Positions 32,513-41,917 of a DNA stretch of 64,000 nt are shown piece by piece (the first letter of the stretch is position 1; each line of letters begins with the position of its first letter). Under the pieces are notes generated by a model, which was not told the origin of the DNA, ran no database searches, and saw only the letters and a program-made list of their open reading frames with translations. Made by a program: the position numbers and the translations under genes. Location of the stretch: NCBI RefSeq assembly GCF_000565285.1, contig NZ_APVL01000007.1:186001-250000 (forward strand), in the 5' to 3' direction. The DNA is from Cytobacillus firmus DS1. GTDB lineage: Bacteria; Bacillota; Bacilli; Bacillales; Cytobacillaceae.

Positions 32513-33949
32513 ATGAATGAAACAATGGCACCGCCTCCGCTGAATGAAAATGTCCTATCCAGATTAAGAAGTATTTTCGGCGAAGACCGGCTTTTAACCA
32601 ATAGCACTGACATGATGACTTACTCCTATGATGCATCCTTTGAAACACAGCTCCGTCCAAAAAATCCCCAGGCGGCCGTTATTGCGCTTTCAACTGAAGA
32701 AGTCAGTGAATGTGTTAAGCTGGCCAACGAATTTAAAATTCCTGTATACCCGAGGGGAGCAGCAACAGGGCAAACAGGCGGAGCCGTTCCAGTTAAAGGC
32801 GGCATTATGCTGGATTTATCGAAAATGAACAGGATACTGGAAATCGATCACCGGAATATGCAGGCAGTGATTGAGCCGGGAGTCATCCAAAATGATTTAA
32901 ATGAAGCATTAAAGCCTTATGGGCTAAGGTTTCCACCAGACCCGGGAAGCGCCAATATGTGCACAGTGGGCGGCATGGTTTCTAACAATTCAAGCGGACT
33001 GAGGGCAGTCAAATATGGTGTCACCCGCCATTATGTGCTGGGAATGGAAGTCGTGCTGCCCACTGGTGACATCATCGTGACCGGCGGAGCTAAATCGAAG
33101 GCGCTTAAATCGGTCTCCGGCTATGACCTCGCCCACTTAATGATCGGTTCGGAAGGCACGCTTGGAATTGTGACGCGACTGCGACTCAAACTATTGCCGC
33201 TCCCTGTCACGAGAGGAATCGTCCTGTGCTCTTTTGAGAGATTGGAAGAAGCAGGCGAGGCTGTTAACGCTGTATTTTCTTCAGGCCTGCAGCCATCAGC
33301 CATCGAAATCATGGACTTCAATTGTACAAAGGCTGTGAATATGATGAAGCCGGAGCTGAGTCTTCCGCTGAACAATGAAGCAATATTGGTTTTTGAAGTG
33401 GATGGAGCCAGGGAGGAAGTTACTTCGCAAGTGAACCGGCTCAAAGCTGTGGTCGAAAAATTTACGAATTATATAAAGTTCAGCGATGAGCCGGAAGAGT
33501 GTGAAAAGCTCTGGCAGGCAAGGAAGCTTGTTGGTGCAGCTGTTGGGCTTTTGAAGCCGGGCGGTTTCCGGGTGTATGGCGGCGAAGACATCTGCGTGCC
33601 AATTTCAAAACTCCCTGAAACACTGCGGGAGATTCATAATATCGCAGACAGATATGGCATCATCTGCGGGATATACGGTCATGTTGGCGATGGGAATATG
33701 CATACTGGTCCTGTGGTGAATATGAATAACCAGCTGGAAATGGAAAATGTGCAGAAAATGATCGATGATATTCATGAGCTCGCAATCAGGATGGAAGGAA
33801 CCACAACGGCTGAACATGGAGTGGGAATTGTCCGTGCCAAATATATGGATGTTGAGCATGGAGCAGCCATGGAAGTGATGCGGGCTATTAAGAAGACTCT
33901 TGATCCGAATAACATTTTAAATCCGGGCAAAATGGCACTGCCTAATTAG
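32513..33949 (+). CDS. glcD: GlcD-like FAD-linked 2-hydroxyacid oxidase/dehydrogenase
   Basis: A 478-residue flavoprotein of the GlcD/D-lactate dehydrogenase group. It has the PCMH FAD-binding fold with PRGAATGQTGGAVPVKGGI (about 83-101), PPDPGSANMCTVGGMVSNNSSG-type segment and the C-terminal GHVGDGNMHTG plus TTAEHGVG and LDPNNILNPGK. Oxidises glycolate, D-lactate or a related 2-hydroxy acid, giving electrons to the Fe-S partner encoded next. ATG 32513 with GAGGAGG. Follows the regulator gene by 11 bases. Confidence 0.9.
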   Translation: MNETMAPPPLNENVLSRLRSIFGEDRLLTNSTDMMTYSYDASFETQLRPKNPQAAVIALSTEEVSECVKLANEFKIPVYPRGAATGQTGGAVPVKGGIMLDLSKMNRILEIDHRNMQAVIEPGVIQNDLNEALKPYGLRFPPDPGSANMCTVGGMVSNNSSGLRAVKYGVTRHYVLGMEVVLPTGDIIVTGGAKSKALKSVSGYDLAHLMIGSEGTLGIVTRLRLKLLPLPVTRGIVLCSFERLEEAGEAVNAVFSSGLQPSAIEIMDFNCTKAVNMMKPELSLPLNNEAILVFEVDGAREEVTSQVNRLKAVVEKFTNYIKFSDEPEECEKLWQARKLVGAAVGLLKPGGFRVYGGEDICVPISKLPETLREIHNIADRYGIICGIYGHVGDGNMHTGPVVNMNNQLEMENVQKMIDDIHELAIRMEGTTTAEHGVGIVRAKYMDVEHGAAMEVMRAIKKTLDPNNILNPGKMALPN

Positions 33950-33967
33950 GGTGGAGGTGAATGAGGA

Positions 33968-35302
33968 TTGAAATTGCTGACGGCGGAAGAATCTATGAAA
34001 ACCTGTGTACGCTGCGGTGCATGCCGCAATGTGTGCCCAACTTTAAACATTACAGGCAGGGAAGCTGATGGCCCCAGAGGAAGGGTATTAATGGCCAGAA
34101 GTCTGATTGAGGGCAATATTCCCGTAAATCAGGAAATCAAAGAACAGCTCGACCGATGCCTCCTGTGCTCAGCCTGTGTGGATGCCTGCCCTATTGATGT
34201 TCAGGTGCCGGATATCGTCATGCTTGCCAAGGAACGGATAGCAGCAGAGACTGAAACAGCTGCTAAAACGGATATTAAAAAGCCTGCATATCCGGAACGC
34301 ACTTTTAAAGACTACTTTTTTGATCATGTTCTTGCCAATCAAAAAAGGCTCAATACGGTTGGCAATCTTCTATGGTTTTATCAAAAAAGCGGACTTCAGA
34401 CCGTAACCAGAGGACTGGGCATCCTAAAATTCTTCCCGGAGCAGATGAGGCAAATGGAAAGAATAACGCCTGCCATTTTGCCGCCTTCAAGGCGGAAACA
34501 CCATCCTGAGTTTACGCCGAGTGCATATGAAGAAAAGGAACCAAGGGGCCGGGCAGCCTTTTTCCATGGCTGTATTATGGATGTAATGTTCAGAGAAACG
34601 AATGATAATTCTATTAAGCTCTTGTCTAAAACTGGCTTTGATGTAGTTACACCGAATGCACAGGTATGCTGTGGGGCACTGCACCACCACAGCGGAAAAA
34701 AAGACAAGGCTATTGAATTGGCCAAAGCGAATATACAGGCTTTTGAAGAAGAAAATGTGGATTATATCATTACCAATGCCGGTGGGTGCGGTTCCGCACT
34801 CGCGGAATATGCAGACTTGTTCCGGGATGATCTACATTGGCTGGAACGGGCAAAAGCATTCTCTGCCAAAATCAGGGATATCAGTGAAATCATTTATGAA
34901 AAAGGCGAAATGCCTGCAGCTGCCGGCAGGGGGGAACGGGTTACCTATCAGCCTTCATGCCATCTCCAATATGTAATGAAGGTAAAAGATGCTCCAGCTA
35001 AATTGGTGAAGCAGATTTCAAACTCAGAGTATGTGGACCTCCCTGAAAAGAAATATTGCTGCGGGTCTGCAGGAATTTATAATTTATTGCAGCCGAAGCT
35101 TGCGAATGAAATATTGGATAAGAAAATGTCCCGGGTAAAAGAAACAGAATCTGCTGTTCTGATTACAGCCAATCCGGGGTGTTTCCTACAAATGAAACTG
35201 GGGGTTTATCGTGAAGGAATGGAAGATCAGATTGAAACAAAGCATGTTGCCGACTATCTGATGGAGTCGATTGAAAGGGCAGAATCTGCCGGTAAACAAT
35301 AA
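33968..35302 (+). CDS. glcF: GlcF-like Fe-S subunit (two 4Fe-4S, two CCG domains)
   Basis: A 444-residue heterodisulfide-reductase-like electron-transfer subunit. Two ferredoxin motifs, CVRCGACRNVCP (13-24) and CLLCSACVDACP (about 64-75), precede two cysteine-rich CCG domains (FFHGCIMDV..CCGALHHHSG..NAGGCGS, and PSCHLQ..CCGSAGIY..ANPGCFLQ). It pairs with the GlcD-like subunit and passes electrons to the quinone pool. TTG start at 33968 with GGAGGTG upstream. Last gene before the second sigma-54 promoter. Confidence 0.9.
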   Translation: MKLLTAEESMKTCVRCGACRNVCPTLNITGREADGPRGRVLMARSLIEGNIPVNQEIKEQLDRCLLCSACVDACPIDVQVPDIVMLAKERIAAETETAAKTDIKKPAYPERTFKDYFFDHVLANQKRLNTVGNLLWFYQKSGLQTVTRGLGILKFFPEQMRQMERITPAILPPSRRKHHPEFTPSAYEEKEPRGRAAFFHGCIMDVMFRETNDNSIKLLSKTGFDVVTPNAQVCCGALHHHSGKKDKAIELAKANIQAFEEENVDYIITNAGGCGSALAEYADLFRDDLHWLERAKAFSAKIRDISEIIYEKGEMPAAAGRGERVTYQPSCHLQYVMKVKDAPAKLVKQISNSEYVDLPEKKYCCGSAGIYNLLQPKLANEILDKKMSRVKETESAVLITANPGCFLQMKLGVYREGMEDQIETKHVADYLMESIERAESAGKQ

Positions 35303-35304
35303 AA

Positions 35305-35500
35305 GTTTCAAATTGAAACAGAAGAACGGGCAGTTTGTTTCAAATGAGAACGATCACCACCAATAAGTCGTATTAGAAGGAACTCAGAAATGAAATTCAG
35401 TAAAAGTCTGAATGTCCTATTGCATTTGAAAACGCTTACTATTTCAGTTCACGGCAAAAAAATTAATCAGGTTTTTGGGCTTTTCGGCACGAAAATTGCA
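35305..35500 (+). promoter_or_regulatory. second sigma-54 promoter with paired activator sites
   Basis: TCGGCAC-GAAAA-TTGCA at 35484-35500 is a -24/-12 element with one change from consensus. Upstream lie GTTTCAAATTGAAAC (35305-35319, perfect 15-base palindrome) and GTTTCAAATGAGAAC (35337-35351), 32 bases apart, close to three helical turns, and about 150 bases from the promoter, the normal place for enhancer sites. The remaining part of the 35303-35656 gap is A/T-rich leader without a supported gene. Confidence 0.8.
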
Positions 35501-35656
35501 TTGAAGATTAATGAAGCATTACATAAAAATGGAGGTGACTATACTGACCGGGGAATAAGTCCATACCAGAGAAAGAAATCTAATGTTTTTAAGGGAACAC
35601 TTACGCATCTAATTTACAGAAATTTTAAAATTTTCTTTATATGGGGGGAAAATAAC

Positions 35657-36652
35657 ATGAAATTAAAGAGGATTTCGTTTTTGTCTCTTGCCATTGCATT
35701 GGTATTCTTTTTGCAGGCATGTAATTCTTCACCTCAAGGTGCCAGCTCGGAGGAAAAGAAAAGCGGCGGCAATTATCCCGAGCGGCAGATTGAAATTATT
35801 GTTGGCTTTGGTGCGGGCGGCGGGAGTGACAATTTTGCAAGGGCCATTGCAAAAGAACTGAAAGATATTCTTGGTGTAAACATAAATGTTGTGAATATGC
35901 CTGGTGCGGCTGGGATCAATTCCGCTGACCATGTGGCCAGGCAGCCTGCTGACGGCTATACCATCTGGTCTGCAACATCCAATCATCCCGTAAATATTGC
36001 AGCAGGTGTGGAAAAGAATGATTTGAGCAAATTAACTTCTGTCGGAAGAGTCCAAAATGATACCATGACCCTTCAAGTAAAAAGCGATGGCAAGTTCAAA
36101 GATATTGATGATCTTATCGCACAGGCCAAGGAAAAACCCGGCGAGATCACAATTGGCGGTACAGGTTCAGCAGGGTTTGATGAACTGGTAGTCAAACAGT
36201 TTGAAAAAGCCACAGGAACAAAGTTTAATTATATCTCATTTGAAGGTTCAGGAGAGATGACAGCAGCACTGCTCGGGGGACATATCGATGTCATAGCAGA
36301 GGAGCCTGGCCCATCGATTGCCCAGCTGGAAAGCGGAGATATTAAAATGCTGATTGCCTTTACTGAAGAGAAAATGGAAGGCTTTGAGGACGTCCCGACT
36401 TCAACTGAAATGGGGATAGATGTAACAGACGGGCAGGGAAGAGGCTTTATGGTCCACTCAGATACACCGCCGGAAATCATTTCTGCGCTTGAAAAAGCCC
36501 TTGAAGAAGCGAAGGATCGTCCGGACTATAAAGAGTATGAAAAAGCCAATTACCTGCATCTTAGGGATGGCTGGCTGAACTCAGAAGAGTATAATGCAGA
36601 ATTTGAGAAGCTTATAGACACCTACGGTTCTCTATTAAACGATATGAAATAA
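35657..36652 (+). CDS. TctC-type tricarboxylate transporter binding lipoprotein
   Basis: A 331-residue extracytoplasmic solute receptor of the tripartite tricarboxylate transporter (TTT) family. Lipoprotein signal with lipobox LQAC (Cys22). The mature part has YPERQIEIIVGFGAGGGSDNFAR and NMPGAAG, the family signature for binding carboxylates. ATG 35657 with GGGGGGAA is chosen; the longer frame from 35390 has no signal peptide or site. Expressed from the sigma-54 promoter at 35484; its membrane partners are at 39849 and 40386, after a separate regulator and two CoA genes. Ligand probably a di- or tricarboxylate. Confidence 0.9.
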   Translation: MKLKRISFLSLAIALVFFLQACNSSPQGASSEEKKSGGNYPERQIEIIVGFGAGGGSDNFARAIAKELKDILGVNINVVNMPGAAGINSADHVARQPADGYTIWSATSNHPVNIAAGVEKNDLSKLTSVGRVQNDTMTLQVKSDGKFKDIDDLIAQAKEKPGEITIGGTGSAGFDELVVKQFEKATGTKFNYISFEGSGEMTAALLGGHIDVIAEEPGPSIAQLESGDIKMLIAFTEEKMEGFEDVPTSTEMGIDVTDGQGRGFMVHSDTPPEIISALEKALEEAKDRPDYKEYEKANYLHLRDGWLNSEEYNAEFEKLIDTYGSLLNDMK

Positions 36653-36660
36653 CATCAAGC

Positions 36661-36690
36661 CAAAAGGCAGGATACCTGCCTTTTGCCTCT
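36661..36690 (+). terminator. intrinsic terminator after tctC-like gene
   Basis: CAAAAGGCAGG / CCTGCCTTTTG perfect stem with a three-base loop. Confidence 0.85.
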
Positions 36691-36796
36691 CTGCCGGTTA
36701 AATGATGGATTTTCATAGATTTGCTCGATAGGCTGCTGAAGATTTTGTCGAAGGAAAACAGGTTTTATCTAAACATGAGAACTTTTGTTCAGGTTA

Positions 36797-36855
36797 TTGA
36801 CTGCCGTTCCAAATGGCAGATATGATCGCACTGGAAGCTGTATCCAGAATACAGC
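36797..36855 (+). promoter_or_regulatory. promoter and candidate GntR operator
   Basis: TTGACT (36797-36802), 18-base spacer, TATGAT (36821-36826), then the perfect-arm palindrome GCTGTAT-CCAGA-ATACAGC (36837-36855) at the start site and a further GTATAC at 36861. Position suggests autoregulation by the GntR protein that follows. Confidence 0.6.
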
Positions 36856-36918
36856 ACACAGTATACAACAGCAGGAAATTCATTTCTTCTGAATTATAAA
36901 GAAGGAGGATAGGCAAAA

Positions 36919-37572
36919 ATGGTGCAAGCCCTGAAATTTACGCAGCCGCTTTATCAGCAAATCTATGACATTATAAAAAGTTCCATTTTGTCAGGTGAAT
37001 TGATGCCAGGTGAGAAGATCAATGTTTCTCACCTGGCGAAAAAATACAATATCAGCCGGACGCCGTTACGGGAGGCTCTCCGCCAGCTGCAAATAGAAGG
37101 ACTGCTGGTTCAGGATCAGCTGGGGCTGACTATTGTAAGACTGGATGAAGCCGATTTTAAGGATCTATACGAAACTCGCATCATGCTTGAGCCTCAAATA
37201 ATAGTACTTGTTTTGAAAACGATTACAGATGAGAAGCTTGATGTCCTCCACAAAATCCTTGAAAGAGCAGAAGATGCCTTTACGGCAGGAAACCATCTTC
37301 ATTTACTTGAATTGAATGCAAAGTTTCATGATCGGCTCTTGGAAGCAAGCCCAAACAAGCGGGCAGTACACTTGCTGCAGCAAGTACGTTCATTTCTATT
37401 GCTTTACCGGGCCAATATATTAAAAAACAACGAGCATAATAGAGAAATTCTTAAGGAACATCGCCAAATCCTTCATGCTCTTAAAGCCCGGGACGACATA
37501 GCTGTCTATCAATCTGCAGAAAACCATCTGCGCAATGATCTGGAGCGCGGGACAAATATGATCCGCGAATAA
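36919..37572 (+). CDS. GntR family (FCD) regulator
   Basis: A 217-residue FadR-type GntR regulator: winged helix with YNISRTPLREALRQLQIEGLL (start about 48) and a C-terminal helical FCD ligand domain (LLELNAKFHDRLLEAS gives the Asp/His metal or ligand site). It lies between the TctC gene and the CoA-transferase operon and probably controls the latter and itself, separately from the sigma-54 activator. ATG 36919 with AAGGAGG. Confidence 0.9.
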   Translation: MVQALKFTQPLYQQIYDIIKSSILSGELMPGEKINVSHLAKKYNISRTPLREALRQLQIEGLLVQDQLGLTIVRLDEADFKDLYETRIMLEPQIIVLVLKTITDEKLDVLHKILERAEDAFTAGNHLHLLELNAKFHDRLLEASPNKRAVHLLQQVRSFLLLYRANILKNNEHNREILKEHRQILHALKARDDIAVYQSAENHLRNDLERGTNMIRE

Positions 37573-37576
37573 AAAA

Positions 37577-37640
37577 GGGGAGCATCTCCACTCGCCAAAA
37601 TAGAAATGCTCTCCCGTCATAAAAAATCGATTTTATTATA
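37577..37640 (+). terminator. probable terminator/attenuator after GntR gene
   Basis: GGGAGCAT / ATGCTCTCCC arms around a 25-base loop, followed by A/T-rich sequence. Strength is uncertain. Confidence 0.5.
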
Positions 37641-37730
37641 ACATGCACAAATTAGGAATGTATAGAAATGAACAGCTGCCGGTCACTTCGGGCTCACTTC
37701 CGACACAAATATTCAAATGGGGTGTTCTGG

Positions 37731-38951
37731 ATGGGACCATTACAAGGAATGAAAGTCCTTGATGCATCGCAAATCATGGCGGGCCCATACTGTACCATGG
37801 TCCTTGCTGATCTTGGTGCGGAGGTCATGAAAGTGGAGAAAGTGAACGGCGGAGACGATTCCCGCCAAATGGGGCCTTATGTGAATGGGGAATCCACTTG
37901 CTTTTTCCAAATTAACCGAAATAAAAAAAGCATCGCTTTAAACCTTAAAACTCAAGAAGGAAAAGATGTTTTTTACAAGCTGGCTAAGGAAGCAGATGTG
38001 GTGGTGGAGAATTATCGACCGGGTGTGACCAAATCACTTGGCATAGATTATGAAAGACTGAAACAGATTAATCCCGGTCTGGTATATTGTTCGATATCAG
38101 GCTATGGGCAGACCGGCCCTTATTCCCATAAAGGCGGATTTGACCTGGTAGCCCAGGGGATGACAGGCCTTATGAGCATGACCGGGGAAAAAGGAATGCG
38201 GCCGATGAAATCCGGCATTGCCGTTTATGACATTGGTGCAGGCATAACTGCAGCCTATTCGATTCTGGCTGCTTATATCCATAAAATGAAGTCGGGGGAA
38301 GGCCAGCACGTGGATATTGCCCTCGCAGAAATCGGTCTTCCATGGTTTACGTGGGAGGCAGGAGCCTATTTTGCAGAAGGAACCATACCTGAAGCTACCG
38401 GCTGGCGCCACCGGGTGTCTGCCCCTTATCAGGCTGTTAAGACCAAATCGGGTTATATGATGCTGGGGTGTGCCAATCAGAGGACCTGGGAAAGGTTTTG
38501 CACAGATGTTGCCGAAAGGCCAGATTGGATAAACGATCCACGCTATAAAACGAATTTATTGAGAAACCAGCATGTGAATGACCTGGAAGAAGATATTGAA
38601 GAAGTACTTATGCAGCAGGATACGAAATATTGGATAGACCGCTGCGAAAAAGCGGGAGTGCCTGCGGGACCAATCAATAACTTCGCAGAGGCTGTTCAGG
38701 ATCCGCACTATGAAGCGAGAGGCATGATCCAGGAAGTTGAACATCCTGTCATCGGAAAAATGAAAATGATAGGCATTCCCACAAAATTTTCTGAAACTCC
38801 TGGTGAGGTGAAAACACCTTCACCACTGTTCGGACAGGACACGATTAATGTATTAACCGGCCTCGGGTATGACGAAAAATCCATCCGGGAGCTAACAAAA
38901 GCCGGAGCAGTCAGAACATTGCATAATGATCCTATCCTGAATAAAAAATAG
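37731..38951 (+). CDS. CaiB/BaiF (class III) CoA-transferase
   Basis: A 406-residue family III CoA-transferase that moves CoA between carboxylates. N-terminal MKVLDASQIMAGPYCTMVLADLGAEV..KVE and SGYGQTGPY are characteristic. At the place of the catalytic Asp of formyl-CoA transferase (Asp169) the sequence is HVDIALAE, so Glu stands there, as in the second family member in this window. ATG 37731 with GGGGTG is taken rather than the longer frame from 37668. Likely activates the acid imported by the TTT carrier. Followed by a crotonase-fold gene. Confidence 0.88.
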   Translation: MGPLQGMKVLDASQIMAGPYCTMVLADLGAEVMKVEKVNGGDDSRQMGPYVNGESTCFFQINRNKKSIALNLKTQEGKDVFYKLAKEADVVVENYRPGVTKSLGIDYERLKQINPGLVYCSISGYGQTGPYSHKGGFDLVAQGMTGLMSMTGEKGMRPMKSGIAVYDIGAGITAAYSILAAYIHKMKSGEGQHVDIALAEIGLPWFTWEAGAYFAEGTIPEATGWRHRVSAPYQAVKTKSGYMMLGCANQRTWERFCTDVAERPDWINDPRYKTNLLRNQHVNDLEEDIEEVLMQQDTKYWIDRCEKAGVPAGPINNFAEAVQDPHYEARGMIQEVEHPVIGKMKMIGIPTKFSETPGEVKTPSPLFGQDTINVLTGLGYDEKSIRELTKAGAVRTLHNDPILNKK

Positions 38952-38969
38952 CAGAAAGGTCGGCGTGAT

Positions 38970-39791
38970 ATGTCTAAAAATCTCGAAGCATACAGCGGGG
39001 AAAAAACGTGCAGTGAGCCGGTTTATCTGAAGGTTGAAGGAGATATTGCCTATATCTGCTTCAACCGGCCGGAAAAAAGGAATGCACTCAGTTATGACAT
39101 TTGGTTAAGAATTCCACAGCTTGTGGAAGAATGCGAACAGGATGCTAATGTAAAAGTGATTATTTTTAAAGGGACTGGTACAGCTGCCTTCTCGGCAGGA
39201 GCGGATATCAGCGAATTTAAATCCCTAAGATATACAGCAGAAGGTGCTGAAAAGTATAACGAGGCTACCATGATAGCGGAAAAAGCAATTATGGATGCAT
39301 CAAAGCCAACGATCGCTATGATAAAGGGATATTGCGTGGGCGGCGGATGTGAGATTGCCGTTGCCTGTGACTTCAGGTTCTCAGATGACAATGGCAGGTT
39401 CGGCATAACTCCAGCCAAACTTGGGTTAGTATACAATACACCAGGGACCAAAAATCTGGTAGATTTGGTCGGGCCGGCAAAGGCCAAGGATATTCTTTAT
39501 ACCGGAAGGCTGATGGATGCGGACGAGGCATACAGAATCGGTCTCGTTGACCGGATATATCCAACAAAGTCCATAAATGAGGAAACCCTTAAATATGCAG
39601 AGTTAATTTGCCGAAATGCCCAGCTGTCAGTCCGCGGTTCCAAAAAAATCATTCACGAAGTGCTTGCCGGGGCAGTGGAGGATTCCCCTGAAACGGCCAA
39701 GATGGTGATTGACTCATTTATTTCAGAGGATTATAGAGAAGGAGTTCATTCATTTTTGGAAAAGCGCAAACCTATTTTTAAGTACTCTTAA
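38970..39791 (+). CDS. enoyl-CoA hydratase/isomerase family protein
   Basis: A 273-residue crotonase-fold protein. Oxyanion-hole segments FSAGADI (74-80) and GYCVGGGCE (120-128) are present. Glu128 matches rat hydratase Glu144, but the second catalytic Glu (Glu164 in rat, in QPE) is Ala149 in ITPAKLG. So ordinary hydration is doubtful; isomerase, decarboxylase or hydrolase activity fits better. ATG 38970, 18 bases after the CoA-transferase. The pair presumably converts the CoA ester of the imported acid. Confidence 0.85.
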   Translation: MSKNLEAYSGEKTCSEPVYLKVEGDIAYICFNRPEKRNALSYDIWLRIPQLVEECEQDANVKVIIFKGTGTAAFSAGADISEFKSLRYTAEGAEKYNEATMIAEKAIMDASKPTIAMIKGYCVGGGCEIAVACDFRFSDDNGRFGITPAKLGLVYNTPGTKNLVDLVGPAKAKDILYTGRLMDADEAYRIGLVDRIYPTKSINEETLKYAELICRNAQLSVRGSKKIIHEVLAGAVEDSPETAKMVIDSFISEDYREGVHSFLEKRKPIFKYS

Positions 39792-39848
39792 TGATAATCT
39801 CCGGGAGGCTCATAGCCTCCTCTATAAAAATTTCAGGGGGAATGAGAG

Positions 39849-40355
39849 ATGCAGCTGGAACGAAATCTTTCGATAATCATGATCGTCTTTTCGTCTTTTT
39901 TTCTGGTCATGTCACTCCAGGTAGAAAATAGGACAGGGAATATCATTTCAGCAGGAACATGGCCGGCAGCTTTAATGATCCTGATGCTGGTTTTATCGGT
40001 TATCCTGCTGATGAGGGCTCTGAAGGCGAAGGATGTTCAGAATATCAAGGGGGATCCCGATGACTCAGCAGACGCAGATAACGAAGACCAGCTTGTTCAT
40101 CCGAAAAAGTTCTTCCTCTTGTTTGCGGTTCTTGCAATCTATACCTTAATTCTTGGTTATGTTGGTTTTATTGCCGCAACGATTCTGGGGATTTTTGTTA
40201 TGGCGCTTCTGTTTGGAATAAAAAGCTATATTCGGGCATTGCTGACAGGTATTCTGGCAACTGCAGGATCTATTGTGCTGTTTCCCATTTTATTAAATTT
40301 GCCTTTCCCGCGGGGAACCGGGATTTTTTATACACTTAGCTTGCTGTTTTATTAA
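39849..40355 (+). CDS. TctB-type small membrane subunit of TTT transporter
   Basis: A 168-residue protein with four hydrophobic segments (about 9-24, 38-56, 88-105, 109-150 in two), a charged middle loop rich in Asp, and the WPAALMILMLVLSV stretch common in TctB proteins. TctB is the small integral membrane subunit of tripartite tricarboxylate carriers. ATG 39849 with AGGGGGAATGAG. Located 21-30 bases before the TctA gene. Confidence 0.85.
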   Translation: MQLERNLSIIMIVFSSFFLVMSLQVENRTGNIISAGTWPAALMILMLVLSVILLMRALKAKDVQNIKGDPDDSADADNEDQLVHPKKFFLLFAVLAIYTLILGYVGFIAATILGIFVMALLFGIKSYIRALLTGILATAGSIVLFPILLNLPFPRGTGIFYTLSLLFY

Positions 40356-40385
40356 TAGCCAACTTTAATAAAAGAGGTGAACGGA

Positions 40386-41897
40386 ATGATAGAAGGACTT
40401 TTAGGCGGTTTTGGCAATCTTTTTGAGCCTTTTAATTTTTTCATTCTTATGGTCGGCGTCCTGCTTGGTTTCATTGGAGGAGGGATCCCCGGTATAAGCG
40501 GAACTATGCTGGTCATTATTCTTCTTCCTGTCAGTTATGCAATGGATCCGGCTGCAGCATTTTTGCTGCTGACCTCCATTTATGCCACATCTGTTTTTTC
40601 AGGATCCATAAGCGCTATTCTATTTAGAACCCCAGGTACTCCGGAAGCGGTGGCAACCGTTTTCGATGGGTATCCCATGGCCAAGAAGGGTGAAGGGGGA
40701 AAAGCCCTCGGCATTTCCATCTTCAGTTCCGCAACAGGCGGTGTTTTTGGAACGCTGGTATTAATCTTTCTGACGCCTCTGCTCGCCTCTTTTGCTCTAA
40801 GTTTTTCGTCCCCGGAGTATTTTGCGTTGGCTCTAATGGGACTGACGGTAGTAGCTTCCTTGAGCGCAGGCAATTTGGTTAAAGGATTTATTGGTGTTTC
40901 CTTCGGTTTGTTTATCGCCACGATAGGCATCGATACAATGACGGGTGTGCCAAGATTTACATTCGGATCAGGCCAGTTAATGTCGGGTATTGACTTCATC
41001 CCTGTTCTGATTGGATTATTCGCGATTTCAGAGGTGCTGCGCCGTGTCCAGCAGGTTCACAAAGTAAACACCAAGCAAAAAGTGAGTTCCGAACTTCCAA
41101 ACTGGAATGTTATGAAACGTATTTCCGGCGTCATTGGACGTTCTTCCTTGTTAGGTGTTTTTATTGGAATCCTTCCCGGGATAGGAGCAACTACTGCAGC
41201 CATGCTCAGCTACAGTGAAGCTGCCAGGTGGTCAAAAAGATCAAAAGAATTTGGAACTGGAATACCTGAAGGAGTGGCTGCGCCGGAATCCGCCAATAAC
41301 GCAGCGGCGATGGGTGCCATGGTTCCACTGCTTTCCCTGGGAATCCCGGGCAGTGCAACAACTGCCATTTTGCTCGGTGCCTTTATTCTGCATGGGATCC
41401 AGCCGGGCCCTTTGATGTTTTCCACACAGGGTTCTTTAATTTATACCATCCTGATGGGACTTCTGGTTGCCAATTTGATGATATTGCTTATTGCCAAACC
41501 GTTTATTTCGATCTTCTCTAAGATTTTGCTGGTACCATACACTGTTATTGGACCACTTATTATTCTCTTTTGTATTGTGGGTACATTCGCTGTCCGCAAC
41601 TCCATATTTGATGTGGCTATGATGCTGGTATTCGGAATCATCGGCTATTACCTGGAGAACGCTAAATTTCCGCTCGCACCCATTGTGCTTGGCGTTGTGC
41701 TCGGTCCCATTGCTGAAGACCAGTTCAGAAGAGCCATGCAGATGTCCAACAATGATATCTCCATCTTCTTCACAAGGCCGATTGCTTTAGCCTTCATCAT
41801 CCTGTCCATCATCAGTATTTTGTATCCTTTCATTAATAAGTGGATTAAAAAACGCAGAAACCAGGGGGGCGGCACGGATCAGACCGTGGCTTCCTAA
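40386..41897 (+). CDS. TctA-type large membrane subunit of TTT transporter
   Basis: A 503-residue integral membrane protein with about 12 helices. Family signatures are GIPGISGTMLVIILLPVSY near residue 33, FRTPGTPEAVATVFDGYPM (about 80-98) and GIPGSATTAILLGAFILHGIQPGP in the second half (quoted by position about 318-341, in part). TctA forms the transport path with TctB and the TctC-like receptor at 35657. ATG 40386 with GAGGTG is preferred to GTG 40377. Confidence 0.92.
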   Translation: MIEGLLGGFGNLFEPFNFFILMVGVLLGFIGGGIPGISGTMLVIILLPVSYAMDPAAAFLLLTSIYATSVFSGSISAILFRTPGTPEAVATVFDGYPMAKKGEGGKALGISIFSSATGGVFGTLVLIFLTPLLASFALSFSSPEYFALALMGLTVVASLSAGNLVKGFIGVSFGLFIATIGIDTMTGVPRFTFGSGQLMSGIDFIPVLIGLFAISEVLRRVQQVHKVNTKQKVSSELPNWNVMKRISGVIGRSSLLGVFIGILPGIGATTAAMLSYSEAARWSKRSKEFGTGIPEGVAAPESANNAAAMGAMVPLLSLGIPGSATTAILLGAFILHGIQPGPLMFSTQGSLIYTILMGLLVANLMILLIAKPFISIFSKILLVPYTVIGPLIILFCIVGTFAVRNSIFDVAMMLVFGIIGYYLENAKFPLAPIVLGVVLGPIAEDQFRRAMQMSNNDISIFFTRPIALAFIILSIISILYPFINKWIKKRRNQGGGTDQTVAS

Positions 41898-41917
41898 GAG
41901 GCTGAGGTGTTGTGGAG

